DNA from: Bifidobacterium amazonense
Lineage (GTDB): Bacteria; Actinomycetota; Actinomycetes; Actinomycetales; Bifidobacteriaceae
Assembly: GCF_018555435.2 (NCBI RefSeq)
Contig: NZ_JAFEJT020000001.1
Span: 62,001 to 126,000, forward strand
Length of the DNA stretch: 64,000 nucleotides
Direction: 5' to 3'
The notes beneath the pieces are model-generated. The model was not told the DNA's origin, ran no database searches, and worked only from the letters and a program-made list of their open reading frames with translations. Below are positions 56,665 through 63,857 of the stretch, in pieces. Position numbers and translations under genes: made by a program. Numbering within the stretch: the stretch's first letter is position 1; each line of letters starts with the position of its first letter.

Positions 56665-57663
56665 CTACTTGCGCAGCGACTTGCGCACCTTCTGCACGGC
56701 GCTCAGCGTCGCGTAGAACGCCTTCTTGATCGGCACGTCGCGGCCCGGCGCCACCGGCGTGACCTCCTCGGTGAACTTGGTCTTGAACTCGTTGAGACCC
56801 ATCAGCGACGGCGCGAAATCGGAGCCGATGCCCATCAGATCGTACGCGGTGATGCCCTGGGAACCGAGGATGCAGCACTCCTGATACAGCAGCTTGTCGG
56901 TCACGTGCAGCCGCATCACCTCGCTGCGCATGCCCGCGTAATAACGCACGGCGTGCGTGCCGTTCACCGTCACGATCGACCATGCGACCACGCGGCCGTC
57001 GATGCGCGCGGCGAACACACGGCAATGATCCGCGCCGAGCGCGCCGATCATGTCCGAATAGTCGCTCATCGGCGCCGGGACGAATCCGTCGCGCTTGCCG
57101 GTCTCGACCATCACGTCGTAGTATTCGCTGAAATCGGCCATCGCCTGCGCGGTCTCGTCCGCGCATTCGGCCGGGCACTCGCGCAGCGCCTTGCGCACGT
57201 CGCGGCGTCCGCGGCGCTTCATGCGCGTCAGGATCGCGTCGTCGCCGCCGGTCACGTCGATCACCACGGTCTGGTCGTACGGCACCGTGGACAGCACCGG
57301 CACCGTACCCGCCGCATACCACAGGTCGATGCGCAGGAACGCGACCTTGCCGTCCTTGGCGTGCACCGCCTTGGCCAGGGCGTCGACGGTTTCGCGTTCC
57401 TCGGCCTCGCTCGGCTTGGCGACCCACGTCGGGCCATGCACCGAACGCAGATAGTGGTATCCGTGCGTTTCGAAGTCGATCAGCGAAATGAACGCGACCG
57501 TCTCGCCGTCACGCTTGACCAGGTACGCGCCCCACGGCGTGCGGCCATCGATGTCGGCCTGATAGGCGGCCCAGACGGCGGTCTGCTCGATCGGCAGGTT
57601 CACGCCCAGTTCGGCGGCGGTCGATTCGAGAACGGCGGGGGTGACGGCTTCCAGCGTGATCAT
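56665..57663 (-). CDS. FemAB-like peptidoglycan bridge aminoacyltransferase
   Basis: A 332-residue member of the FemX/FemAB/MurM superfamily (paired GNAT-like domains), which transfers amino acids from aminoacyl-tRNA onto the peptidoglycan stem lysine or ornithine to build the interpeptide bridge. Recognisable family segments are AYLVKRDGETVAFISL, GPTWVAKPSEAEERE near residues 75-90, the KRRGRRDVRKALRE helix, VETGKRDGFVPAPMSDYSDM near residues 180-200, and YDLMGIGSDFAPSLMGLNEFKTKF near the end. AAGGAG precedes the ATG. It lies 72 bases downstream of a MurE-type ligase on the same strand, which supports a joint role in wall precursor assembly. Which amino acid it transfers cannot be read. Confidence 0.85.
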   Translation of the reverse strand: MITLEAVTPAVLESTAAELGVNLPIEQTAVWAAYQADIDGRTPWGAYLVKRDGETVAFISLIDFETHGYHYLRSVHGPTWVAKPSEAEERETVDALAKAVHAKDGKVAFLRIDLWYAAGTVPVLSTVPYDQTVVIDVTGGDDAILTRMKRRGRRDVRKALRECPAECADETAQAMADFSEYYDVMVETGKRDGFVPAPMSDYSDMIGALGADHCRVFAARIDGRVVAWSIVTVNGTHAVRYYAGMRSEVMRLHVTDKLLYQECCILGSQGITAYDLMGIGSDFAPSLMGLNEFKTKFTEEVTPVAPGRDVPIKKAFYATLSAVQKVRKSLRK

Positions 57664-57735
57664 GTTGCTCCTTGCGATTGACTGGTGACGAGTGTAGTAC
57701 GGGCTTGCGAACCGCGTCGCGGCGGTCCGGTCGGA

Positions 57736-59301
57736 TCAGTGCTGTCCGATGGCGAACAGGCGGCGGATGACATGGCCGTCGCCTTCGTACGGCGCATGCT
57801 TGCCGTTGACCTTGATCCACCGCTCCTCGCCCTTGCCGATGACCAGCAGCACGGTGAACCGGCCTGCCTTCGCGTCGGCCCGGGCCTCGGCGACGGCGGT
57901 TTCGATGGCCTTGACGCGGTCGAGAATGATGTCGCAGCCGACATGCGGGTTGGTGATGTAGCCGCGCATCTCGTCGAGGATGTCGATCATCGGCTCTCGG
58001 ACCGTGTCCTCCGAGGTGAGGATGATCCGGTCGACGTGGTCCTGCGCGCCGTCGATGATGCCCTGACGGCGGTCCACGGCCTTGTCTCCGACCGAACCGG
58101 TGACCAGCACGAGTTTCGGATCGCGATCGGCGTACTTGCGCAGCACGAAATCGACCAGCGTCCTGGTGCTCACATAGTTGTGTGCGTAGTCGACGTAGGC
58201 GACGACGTTGCCGTCCGGATCGGCGAAACGCTCCATGCGTCCGGAGATGCGCACGTGCTCGATCGCGGCGAACGCCGGGGAGCCGGACGGCACTCCGGCC
58301 AGCCGCGCCAGCGCGATCGCCGTGGCCGCGTTCGCCGCGTTGAACCCGCCCTCGAGCTCGAGCGCGAAATCGCCGACCTGCGTCCCGTGATCGAGAAACA
58401 CGTACTTCGTCGGGTCGGACGGATCGGGCACGGCGGCGAAATCGAACGACGAGCCGGAAACGCGGTCGTCGCGCAGCGCGAACGTGGAGACCGGCACGCC
58501 GGCCCTCGCCGCGTCCTGACGGATCAGATCCGCATGGTCGCAGTCCTCGCCGAGCACCAGCGCGCGGCAGTTGTAGGAGATCTGCCGCTTGCAGTGCAGA
58601 TAGTCCTCGAACGTGGGATGCTCGATCGGGCTGATGTGGTCGGGGGAGATGTTGAGGAACGCGGCCACGTCGAACGTCAGGCCGTAGACGCGATCCACCT
58701 TGTACGCCTGCGAGGAGACCTCCATGACGAGGTACTTCATGCCGTTATCCAACGCCTCGCGCATCATGCGGAACGCGTCGAGGCTCTCCGGCGTGGTCAG
58801 CGCCGATTCGGCGTACGTGTGACCGTCAAGGCAGTTGTCGACGGAGGAGAACAGGGCGCAGCGGCCGCCGGAATACGCGTTGAGCACGGCCTGCGTGAAG
58901 TACGCGGTGGTCGTCTTGCCCTTCGTGCCGGTGATGCCGATCACGGTCAGCTCGTCCTGCGGGCGGCCGAAGAACGCGGCGGACAGCAGGCTCATCGCCT
59001 TGCGCACGTCGTCCACGATCAGGCCGGGTGCGTGCGTCGCGGACGAGAAATCGGTTTCGGCCACATAGGCCGCCAGTCCGCGCTCGTCGACGCCGTGCAG
59101 ATACGACGGTTTGAAATTGCCCTTGCAGAACAGCAGCGTGCCATCCGCCACCTGACGTGTGTCGTACGTGACGTCCGCGAACGGACGGTCGCCGCCGCTC
59201 ACCTGCGTCGTGTCAAGCGTCCACAGATCGCCGGCGATGACCTCGCGCAGCAGATGATGTTCCTCGAGCAGCCGTGCGGCAGATCGCAGCGTCAAAGCCA
59301 T
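57736..59301 (-). CDS. murE: MurE-type UDP-MurNAc-tripeptide ligase
   Basis: A 521-residue Mur ligase. The P-loop GITGTKGKTTT spans residues 122-132, TTPESLDAFRMM follows, the central lysine that is carbamylated in MurE appears as Lys238 in YLHCKRQI, and VDYAHNYVSTRTLVDF starts the C-terminal domain. Where diaminopimelate-adding enzymes have DNPR and Staphylococcus DNPA, this protein reads TSEDTVREPMIDI, so it should add a different third residue, lysine or ornithine being usual for bifidobacteria. AAAGGGAGA precedes the ATG. A second MurE is likely in the division cluster elsewhere, so this may be a paralogue with a special role beside the FemAB-like gene. Confidence 0.82.
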   Translation of the reverse strand: MALTLRSAARLLEEHHLLREVIAGDLWTLDTTQVSGGDRPFADVTYDTRQVADGTLLFCKGNFKPSYLHGVDERGLAAYVAETDFSSATHAPGLIVDDVRKAMSLLSAAFFGRPQDELTVIGITGTKGKTTTAYFTQAVLNAYSGGRCALFSSVDNCLDGHTYAESALTTPESLDAFRMMREALDNGMKYLVMEVSSQAYKVDRVYGLTFDVAAFLNISPDHISPIEHPTFEDYLHCKRQISYNCRALVLGEDCDHADLIRQDAARAGVPVSTFALRDDRVSGSSFDFAAVPDPSDPTKYVFLDHGTQVGDFALELEGGFNAANAATAIALARLAGVPSGSPAFAAIEHVRISGRMERFADPDGNVVAYVDYAHNYVSTRTLVDFVLRKYADRDPKLVLVTGSVGDKAVDRRQGIIDGAQDHVDRIILTSEDTVREPMIDILDEMRGYITNPHVGCDIILDRVKAIETAVAEARADAKAGRFTVLLVIGKGEERWIKVNGKHAPYEGDGHVIRRLFAIGQH

Positions 59302-59332
59302 GTGATTCTCCCTTTGTCGTTACCGACTAGCC

Positions 59333-59338
59333 ATTCTA
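59333..59338 (-). promoter_or_regulatory. murE -10 element
   Basis: TAGAAT on the minus strand, 31 bases before the murE start, in the region shared with the divergent sigma factor gene. Confidence 0.45.
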
Positions 59339-59404
59339 CCGTCGCACATGTGCATGTTCGGTGGCGGCGACGGTCGTGCGGGCCGGGGCGTGGCGTCCCG
59401 GGGC

Positions 59405-59427
59405 GGGAACGGACGCGCCGCTACAAT
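59405..59427 (+). promoter_or_regulatory. Sigma factor gene promoter, possibly leaderless
   Basis: A -10-like TACAAT (59422-59427) lies only 9-12 bases before the GTG/ATG start pair, so the transcript would begin within about five bases of the start codon. GGGAAC at 59405-59410 resembles the -35 of SigH/SigR-type promoters and could allow autoregulation, though the matching GTT -10 is imperfect. Confidence 0.5.
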
Positions 59428-59438
59428 GGTGAACCGTG

Positions 59439-60281
59439 ATGGACGAGACGGTTGAGGAGCGTGCGGCGGGGCCCTTGCACGAGCGGCAAACCACCGCGGA
59501 CGGTGACGTGACGGAGAACGTGGCAGGTGGCGTGGCGGAAGACGCGGCGAAGAAGACGCCGGAGACGACGGCCCAGAAGCGTGCGCGCTTCGAGCGTCTC
59601 GCCATGCCCGCGGTCGACGCCCTGTACCGGCAGGCCATGAAGCTCACCAACAACACCGACGATGCGCAGGATCTCGTGCAGGACACGTTCGAACGCGGCT
59701 TCAAGGCGTTCGACTCGTTCGACCCCGGCTCCAACTTCGAGGCGTGGATGACCACCATCGAACGCAACGCCTACTTCAACCAGTACGCGAAGGCCAAACG
59801 CCGCCCGCAGCGCGCCAACGACTCGACCGGCGAATACGACGACTGGGACATCTACTCCGCGTCCGAACACTCGTCGGAGGGACTCAAATCCGCCGAGCAG
59901 GAGTATCTCGACACGTTCGCGCCCGAGGAGATCATGAAGGCGCTCTCGCACCTGTCCCCGGAACGTCGTCAGGTGTTCATCGACACGGCGATCGACGGCA
60001 AGACCTACCAGCAGGTCGCCGACGAGCAGGGCGTGAAGATCGGCACCGTCATGAGCCGGCTCAACCGCGCCCGCACGCAGCTCAAGCGCGAGCTGGCCGC
60101 ATATGCGCGCGAACGCGGATACGGTGCGACGGGCGGGACCGTGAAGGCTTCCGCACCGGCCGACACGGCTGGCACGGCGCACGGACCGTCCGGTTCCGGG
60201 CATGGTTCACTGTCCGCGAATCGCGATCGCGACGGCGATAATGGAACCGGGAAGAAGCAGGCTCGGAAGGAGCGGTCATGA
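59439..60281 (+). CDS. sigH: ECF RNA polymerase sigma factor, SigH/SigR type
   Basis: A 280-residue ECF sigma factor. After about 50 acidic, low-complexity residues, region 2 begins near MPAVDALYRQAMKL, with the core-binding DDAQDLVQDTFERGF and DNA-binding EAWMTTIERNAYFNQYAKAKRR. Region 4 near residues 175-225 contains LSHLSPERRQVFIDTAIDG and the helix-turn-helix YQQVADEQGVKIGTVMSRLNRAR. Relatives in actinobacteria direct the disulfide and heat stress response. The start is ATG 59439 or GTG 59436; no Shine-Dalgarno is seen. A disordered C-terminal tail of about 45 residues follows region 4. Its stop overlaps the anti-sigma start (ATGA). Confidence 0.9.
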   Translation: MDETVEERAAGPLHERQTTADGDVTENVAGGVAEDAAKKTPETTAQKRARFERLAMPAVDALYRQAMKLTNNTDDAQDLVQDTFERGFKAFDSFDPGSNFEAWMTTIERNAYFNQYAKAKRRPQRANDSTGEYDDWDIYSASEHSSEGLKSAEQEYLDTFAPEEIMKALSHLSPERRQVFIDTAIDGKTYQQVADEQGVKIGTVMSRLNRARTQLKRELAAYARERGYGATGGTVKASAPADTAGTAHGPSGSGHGSLSANRDRDGDNGTGKKQARKERS

Positions 60282-60697
60282 GCGAGCACATCGAGCGTCA
60301 CAGCCATATCGCGGTGACACGGCGGACCGCCGACGGCACGATCGTGCGCACCGACGTGCACGTCGCCGAATCCGTGCCGGTTCCGTCCGTGGCTTCCGTC
60401 GTGCCGACCGCAGCCGTCACCGCGTCCGCGACCGTCACGACGGGTGGGCCGTCGTCCGTTTCCGGCATCAGCCCCGACGCGCTCGCCGGTGCGGGAGATC
60501 CGGGGGAACCGGTCGCGTCGGTCACGCCGGCCGTGTCGGACGACGCGTGCTTCGACCCGAACACCTGCTGCGACGAGCGCGAGCGCGCGATCATCATGTC
60601 CCTGCGCGCCTATCTGCGCCCGGACGTCGCGCCCGAATGCCTGATGCGCCGGCTGCGCGAGACATTGGACCACTGCTGCTGCGACCCCGACGAGTGA
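60278..60697 (+). CDS. Cys-rich anti-sigma factor (RsrA/ZAS-like)
   Basis: A 139-residue protein whose first 80 residues are Ser/Thr/Val/Pro-rich and whose last 50 hold seven cysteines (CFDPNTCC, PECLMRR, DHCCC). Order and spacing resemble the actinobacterial RsrA domain that binds zinc, sequesters the sigma factor and lets it go on disulfide formation. The usual H-x3-C-x2-C core is not intact; a DHCCC cluster stands at that place, so zinc binding may be altered. Translational overlap with the sigma gene supports pairing. A terminator follows after 30 bases. Confidence 0.8.
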   Translation: MSEHIERHSHIAVTRRTADGTIVRTDVHVAESVPVPSVASVVPTAAVTASATVTTGGPSSVSGISPDALAGAGDPGEPVASVTPAVSDDACFDPNTCCDERERAIIMSLRAYLRPDVAPECLMRRLRETLDHCCCDPDE

Positions 60698-60727
60698 ACG
60701 CTGGGTTTGGTCGCCGGATGGGCATGC

Positions 60728-60766
60728 GAAAAGCCCCCGTGGGATTCGTTCCCGCGGGGGCTTTTC
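60728..60766. terminator. Bidirectional terminator between anti-sigma and bL37 genes
   Basis: A 16-bp stem with one G-T pair (60728-60743, 60751-60766) has A4 on the left and T4 on the right outer side, between convergent genes. Confidence 0.87.
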
Positions 60767-60800
60767 TGGCGTTGTTCACGCAGCCTGATACAGGCTCGGA

Positions 60801-60875
60801 TCAGGCGTTCGGGCGCTTGCCGTGGTTGGCGGCCTTCTTGCGGCGATCCTTGCGCTTGCGTCCGCGCATACCCAT
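60801..60875 (-). CDS. 50S ribosomal protein bL37 (24 residues)
   Basis: A 24-residue, strongly basic protein, MGMRGRKRK at the start and ANHGKRPNA at the end. It matches the actinobacterial bL37/AURKAIP1-COX24 family, first seen in mycobacterial ribosomes, including the invariant C-terminus. AAAGGAG precedes the ATG at 60875, and a good promoter lies upstream. It is easily missed because of its size. Identification rests on the conserved tail, charge pattern and exact length. Confidence 0.9.
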   Translation of the reverse strand: MGMRGRKRKDRRKKAANHGKRPNA

Positions 60876-60913
60876 GATGGACTCCTTTGCTGACGATTGA
60901 TTAAGCCTACGGG

Positions 60914-60942
60914 ATTATCGCACACCCGCGCGACGTTCGCAA
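60914..60942 (-). promoter_or_regulatory. bL37 gene promoter
   Basis: On the minus strand -35 TTGCGA (60942-60937), a 17-base spacer and -10 GATAAT (60919-60914), 39 bases before the start codon. Confidence 0.7.
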
Positions 60943-60943
60943 C

Positions 60944-60961
60944 CCGGACGTTGCCGTCCGG
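60944..60961 (-). terminator. Hairpin after aldose epimerase
   Basis: The stem CCGGACG/CGTCCGG with a four-base loop lies 25 bases beyond the epimerase stop. It directly abuts the -35 of the bL37 promoter. No T tract. Confidence 0.55.
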
Positions 60962-60985
60962 TCGCCTGCCGGCCACTTGGGGAGG

Positions 60986-61936
60986 CTACTTGAGCGCGGC
61001 CTTGATGAACAGCTTGGTGACGCTCGTCTCGCCCGGCTTGATCACGATCAGCTCGTTGCCGGTGTTGAACGCGTTCGCGTACGCGGTCTGCGGTTCGACG
61101 GCGGTGCCGGCCGGGTGCTGCCATGCCGGGAAGCCGGTGCCGGTGCACACCTGGAACGAGGTGATCGTCTCATCGCCGCCCACCTTGATCTCAAGGCCGT
61201 CGGGGCGGGTGAACGTGGCGGTCACGGTGCCGTCGGCGTCGTGGTGCACGTCGGTCCACGCATCGTCGAACGGCTGGCCGGTCAGCAGCGGGTTGTCGCG
61301 CAGATCGTACTTGGTGCCGTCCACCGGCTCGGTGCCGGTCGGGATGAGGTTCTCGTCCACGGTCACGTGCGTGTCGGCCGGAACGGTCAGGCGGCACTGC
61401 GCGTTGTGGCCGTCGATCTCGTCGCCGTAGCCGTTGAAGCCGTTGTCGAGCCACGGGTGGATCGCGAGGGCCCACGGCGCGTTCGCGTCGCCGTTGTTGT
61501 AGGCGCTGACGGTGATGTGCAGGCCGTCCTCGCGCAGCTCATGCTTGGCGGTGACGATCAGATCGAACGGGTAGCCGAGCATGTTCGGCACGCGCCACGA
61601 CTGGGTGACGGAGGATTCGGTGAGCTCCTCGAGCTTCCAGTAGGAGCGGTAGCCGTAGCCGTGGATGGCGGTGTTGCGGTCATGCTCGTCGATCGGCAGC
61701 GTGTACGTCTTGCCTTCGAACGTGTAGGTGCCGGCCTCGATGCGGTTCGGGAACGGGATGAGCAGCTGGCCGTGGCAGCAGGTGATCGGATCGTCCGGGC
61801 CGAGCGGCACGATCACGTTCCTGCCCTTGTAGGTGACCTTGCGCATCGTCGCGCCGAGCTCGGTGATCACGGCGGACCAATCGCCGTAATGGATGGAATA
61901 CTGCTGGCCGGTGCGCGGCGGGAACTGCTTCGTCAT
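60986..61936 (-). CDS. Aldose 1-epimerase (mutarotase) family protein
   Basis: A 316-residue galactose-mutarotase-like beta-sandwich protein, which interconverts the alpha and beta anomers of hexoses. The substrate-binding block is PFPNRIEAGTYTFEGKTYTLP near residues 60-80, HGYGYRSYW supplies one catalytic His, and LAIHPWLDNGFNGYGDEID near residues 160-178 the second; a C-terminal Glu (TAVEPQTAYANAFNTG) acts as base. GGAGTGATGCATT precedes the ATG. The promoter has its own LacI-type palindrome, so it is regulated as a single gene, probably by a sugar. It may help interconvert galactose or glucose anomers for the lnp and Leloir routes, which is inference. Confidence 0.88.
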   Translation of the reverse strand: MTKQFPPRTGQQYSIHYGDWSAVITELGATMRKVTYKGRNVIVPLGPDDPITCCHGQLLIPFPNRIEAGTYTFEGKTYTLPIDEHDRNTAIHGYGYRSYWKLEELTESSVTQSWRVPNMLGYPFDLIVTAKHELREDGLHITVSAYNNGDANAPWALAIHPWLDNGFNGYGDEIDGHNAQCRLTVPADTHVTVDENLIPTGTEPVDGTKYDLRDNPLLTGQPFDDAWTDVHHDADGTVTATFTRPDGLEIKVGGDETITSFQVCTGTGFPAWQHPAGTAVEPQTAYANAFNTGNELIVIKPGETSVTKLFIKAALK

Positions 61937-61989
61937 AATGCATCACTCCATAGTGAATCACGTGGTGGTTTCAGTTGTTCGGCAACGGA

Positions 61990-62013
61990 TGTTACCGCTA
62001 ACAACACAGTGTA
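61990..62013 (-). promoter_or_regulatory. Aldose epimerase promoter with LacI-type operator
   Basis: On the minus strand -10 TACACT (62013-62008) is followed by the perfect palindrome TGTTA-GCGG-TAACA (62003-61990). The placement predicts repression by a LacI-family protein encoded outside the window. Confidence 0.6.
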
Positions 62014-62158
62014 CCGCGCCTTCGGCGGATAGAATCCGAATGTCGTGCTGAATATATGGGGAAAATTGCGGTTTGCCGGACGGAGGAACCCGTCGATGGC
62101 CGTTTTCGACGGGGAGCGGGTAAGGTATGGACGGACAACGCGATGAAAGGCGGACGTG

Positions 62159-63151
62159 ATGGCGAAACGAATCGTATTGGCCGACCCGCGCGGCTTCTGC
62201 GCCGGCGTGGACCGGGCGATTCTGACGGTGCAGACGATTCTCAAGGCGGCCGGGAGCCTACGTGAGGACGGTCTGCCGCCCGTGTACGTGCGCCGCCAGA
62301 TCGTGCATAACCGGCATGTGGTCGAGGATCTGGCCGCGCAGGGCGCCGTGTTCGTGCAGGAGCTCGCCGAGGTCCCCGACGCGGCCGCGAAGGCCGGCAT
62401 CCCGATCGTCTTCTCCGCGCACGGCGTGTCGCCGACGGTCAAGGCCGAGGCCGCCGCGCGCGGCATGCACGTCGTGGACGCCACCTGCCCGCTGGTGAGC
62501 AAGGTGCACCGCGAGGTGCTGCGCTTCGTCAAGGAAGGCTACGAGATCGTCTACATCGGCCATAAGGGCCACGACGAGGCCGTCGGCGTGGTGGGGGAGA
62601 ACCCCGAGCACGTCCACCTGATCGAACACGCCGGCGACGTGGACTCGCTTGATTTCGCACCGGACACGAAGCTCGTGCTGCTGAGCCAGACCACGCTGAG
62701 CATCGACGAGACGGCCGGCACGATCGCCGCGCTCAAGGCCCGCTTCCCGTGGATCAAGGAACCGCCCAGCTCGGACATCTGCTACGCCACGTCGAACCGG
62801 CAGGCCGCGGTCAAGCTCGTCGCCGAGCGGTCGGATTGCGTGGTGATCGTCGGTTCCGCGAACTCGTCGAATTCGGTGCGTCTGATGGAGGTCGCGCAGG
62901 ATGCGCTCGGCGAGCGCGGGGTCGCACACCGCGTCGACGACGCGGGGGAGATGGACCCGTCGTGGTTCGACGGCGTCGAGGCGGTCGGCGTCTCGTCCGG
63001 CGCGTCCGTGCCCGACGAGCTGGTCTCCGGCGTGATCGCCTCACTGCGCGACCGCGGCTTCACTGACGTCACTTCCGTCGAAACCATCAAGGAAAACATG
63101 CATTTCGTGCTGCCGGCGGAACTCCGCCGGCAGCCTTCACCGGCGCGGTAG
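62159..63151 (+). CDS. ispH: 4-hydroxy-3-methylbut-2-enyl diphosphate reductase
   Basis: A 330-residue iron-sulfur reductase, the last step of the MEP isoprenoid pathway. The three cluster cysteines lie in LADPRGFCAGVDRA, VVDATCPLVSKVH and DICYATSNRQ. Substrate-binding FSAHGVSP, GHKGHDEAVGVVGE, SQTTLSIDET and VGSANSSNSVRL are all present, and the length is normal. AAAGG lies upstream; an in-frame GTG at 62156 directly precedes the ATG and could serve instead. It is a single gene convergent with ybaK, whose stop is 12 bases away. Confidence 0.96.
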   Translation: MAKRIVLADPRGFCAGVDRAILTVQTILKAAGSLREDGLPPVYVRRQIVHNRHVVEDLAAQGAVFVQELAEVPDAAAKAGIPIVFSAHGVSPTVKAEAAARGMHVVDATCPLVSKVHREVLRFVKEGYEIVYIGHKGHDEAVGVVGENPEHVHLIEHAGDVDSLDFAPDTKLVLLSQTTLSIDETAGTIAALKARFPWIKEPPSSDICYATSNRQAAVKLVAERSDCVVIVGSANSSNSVRLMEVAQDALGERGVAHRVDDAGEMDPSWFDGVEAVGVSSGASVPDELVSGVIASLRDRGFTDVTSVETIKENMHFVLPAELRRQPSPAR

Positions 63152-63163
63152 TGCGTCGGCGGT

Positions 63164-63673
63164 CTACCACGTGCCGATGGGGGCGGCGACCGCGTCGAGA
63201 ACCTTGAGCAGGTCTGCCGGCGCGATGCCGATGGAGAAGCCGCGCTTGCCGCCCGACAGCAGGATGCGGTCGTACTGCATCGCGCTCTCATCCAGCACGG
63301 TCTTGTGATGCACCTTCTGGCCGAGCGGGGAGATGCCGCCGACCACATACCCGGATTCGCGCATCGCGACCTTCGGATCGGCCATCGCCGCCTTCTTCGC
63401 GCCCACGGCCGCGGCCAAGGCCTTCAGATCCATGTGCCCGCTGACCGGCACCACACCCACCACGCGTTCGGAGCCCGTGTCGGCCATAAGCGTCTTGAAC
63501 ACCTGATGCTCATCGAAGCCGAGCTTGGTGGCCGCCTCCACGCCGTAGCCGTCGTCCATGTGATCGTTGGAATGCTCGTATTCGTAGGTCTCGAACGGCA
63601 CCCCGGCCCTCTCCAGCTGCACGGTCGCCGGAGTCGAGCCCTTGCCCTTCTCGTTCTTTGATTTCTTGCCCAT
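63164..63673 (-). CDS. ybaK: YbaK/EbsC-type Cys-tRNA(Pro) deacylase
   Basis: A 169-residue trans-editing protein of the YbaK/ProX fold that hydrolyses mischarged aminoacyl-tRNA. Characteristic segments are FGFDEHQVFKTLMAD-like near residues 50-65 (here LGFDEHQVFKTLMAD), VVGVVPVSGHMDLKALAAAVGAKKAAM near residues 72-100 with the family lysines, SGYVVGGISPLGQK and the C-terminal LLSGGKRGFSIGIAP. The N-terminal 20 residues are Lys/Gly/Ser-rich. The ATG at 63673 has GGGGCGG upstream. Confidence 0.9.
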   Translation of the reverse strand: MGKKSKNEKGKGSTPATVQLERAGVPFETYEYEHSNDHMDDGYGVEAATKLGFDEHQVFKTLMADTGSERVVGVVPVSGHMDLKALAAAVGAKKAAMADPKVAMRESGYVVGGISPLGQKVHHKTVLDESAMQYDRILLSGGKRGFSIGIAPADLLKVLDAVAAPIGTW

Positions 63674-63726
63674 GCCGCCCCATCATACGACGGTGCGCCG
63701 ATGCCATGCCTCCATGTCCGCATGCC

Positions 63727-63840
63727 GCCGCAGACATAGGGTCGCAACAGCGCAGTGCGGCGACCCCATGTCTGCGGCAGGCCGGCCGTCGCGCAGACAT
63801 GGGGTCGCGAACCGGGGTGCAATGACCCTATGTCTGCGCC
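63727..63840. repeat. Two paired hairpins built from four GCAGACATRGGGTC copies
   Basis: Four copies of a 14-17-base unit (GCAGACAT-R-GGGTC) lie in alternating orientation: 63730-63745 forward, 63760-63776 reverse, 63791-63808 forward, 63823-63839 reverse. Each forward/reverse pair can form a stem of about 17 bp. The array fills the gap between ybaK and the downstream glycosidase, and resembles the paired palindromic (BIME-like) elements of other bacteria. Confidence 0.8.
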
Positions 63841-63857
63841 GGCATGGCATGCGCCCG

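Noticed and set aside
63727-63840. CRISPR-like array
   Set aside because: Units alternate in orientation, are few, and spacers are short and unequal; no cas genes are visible.
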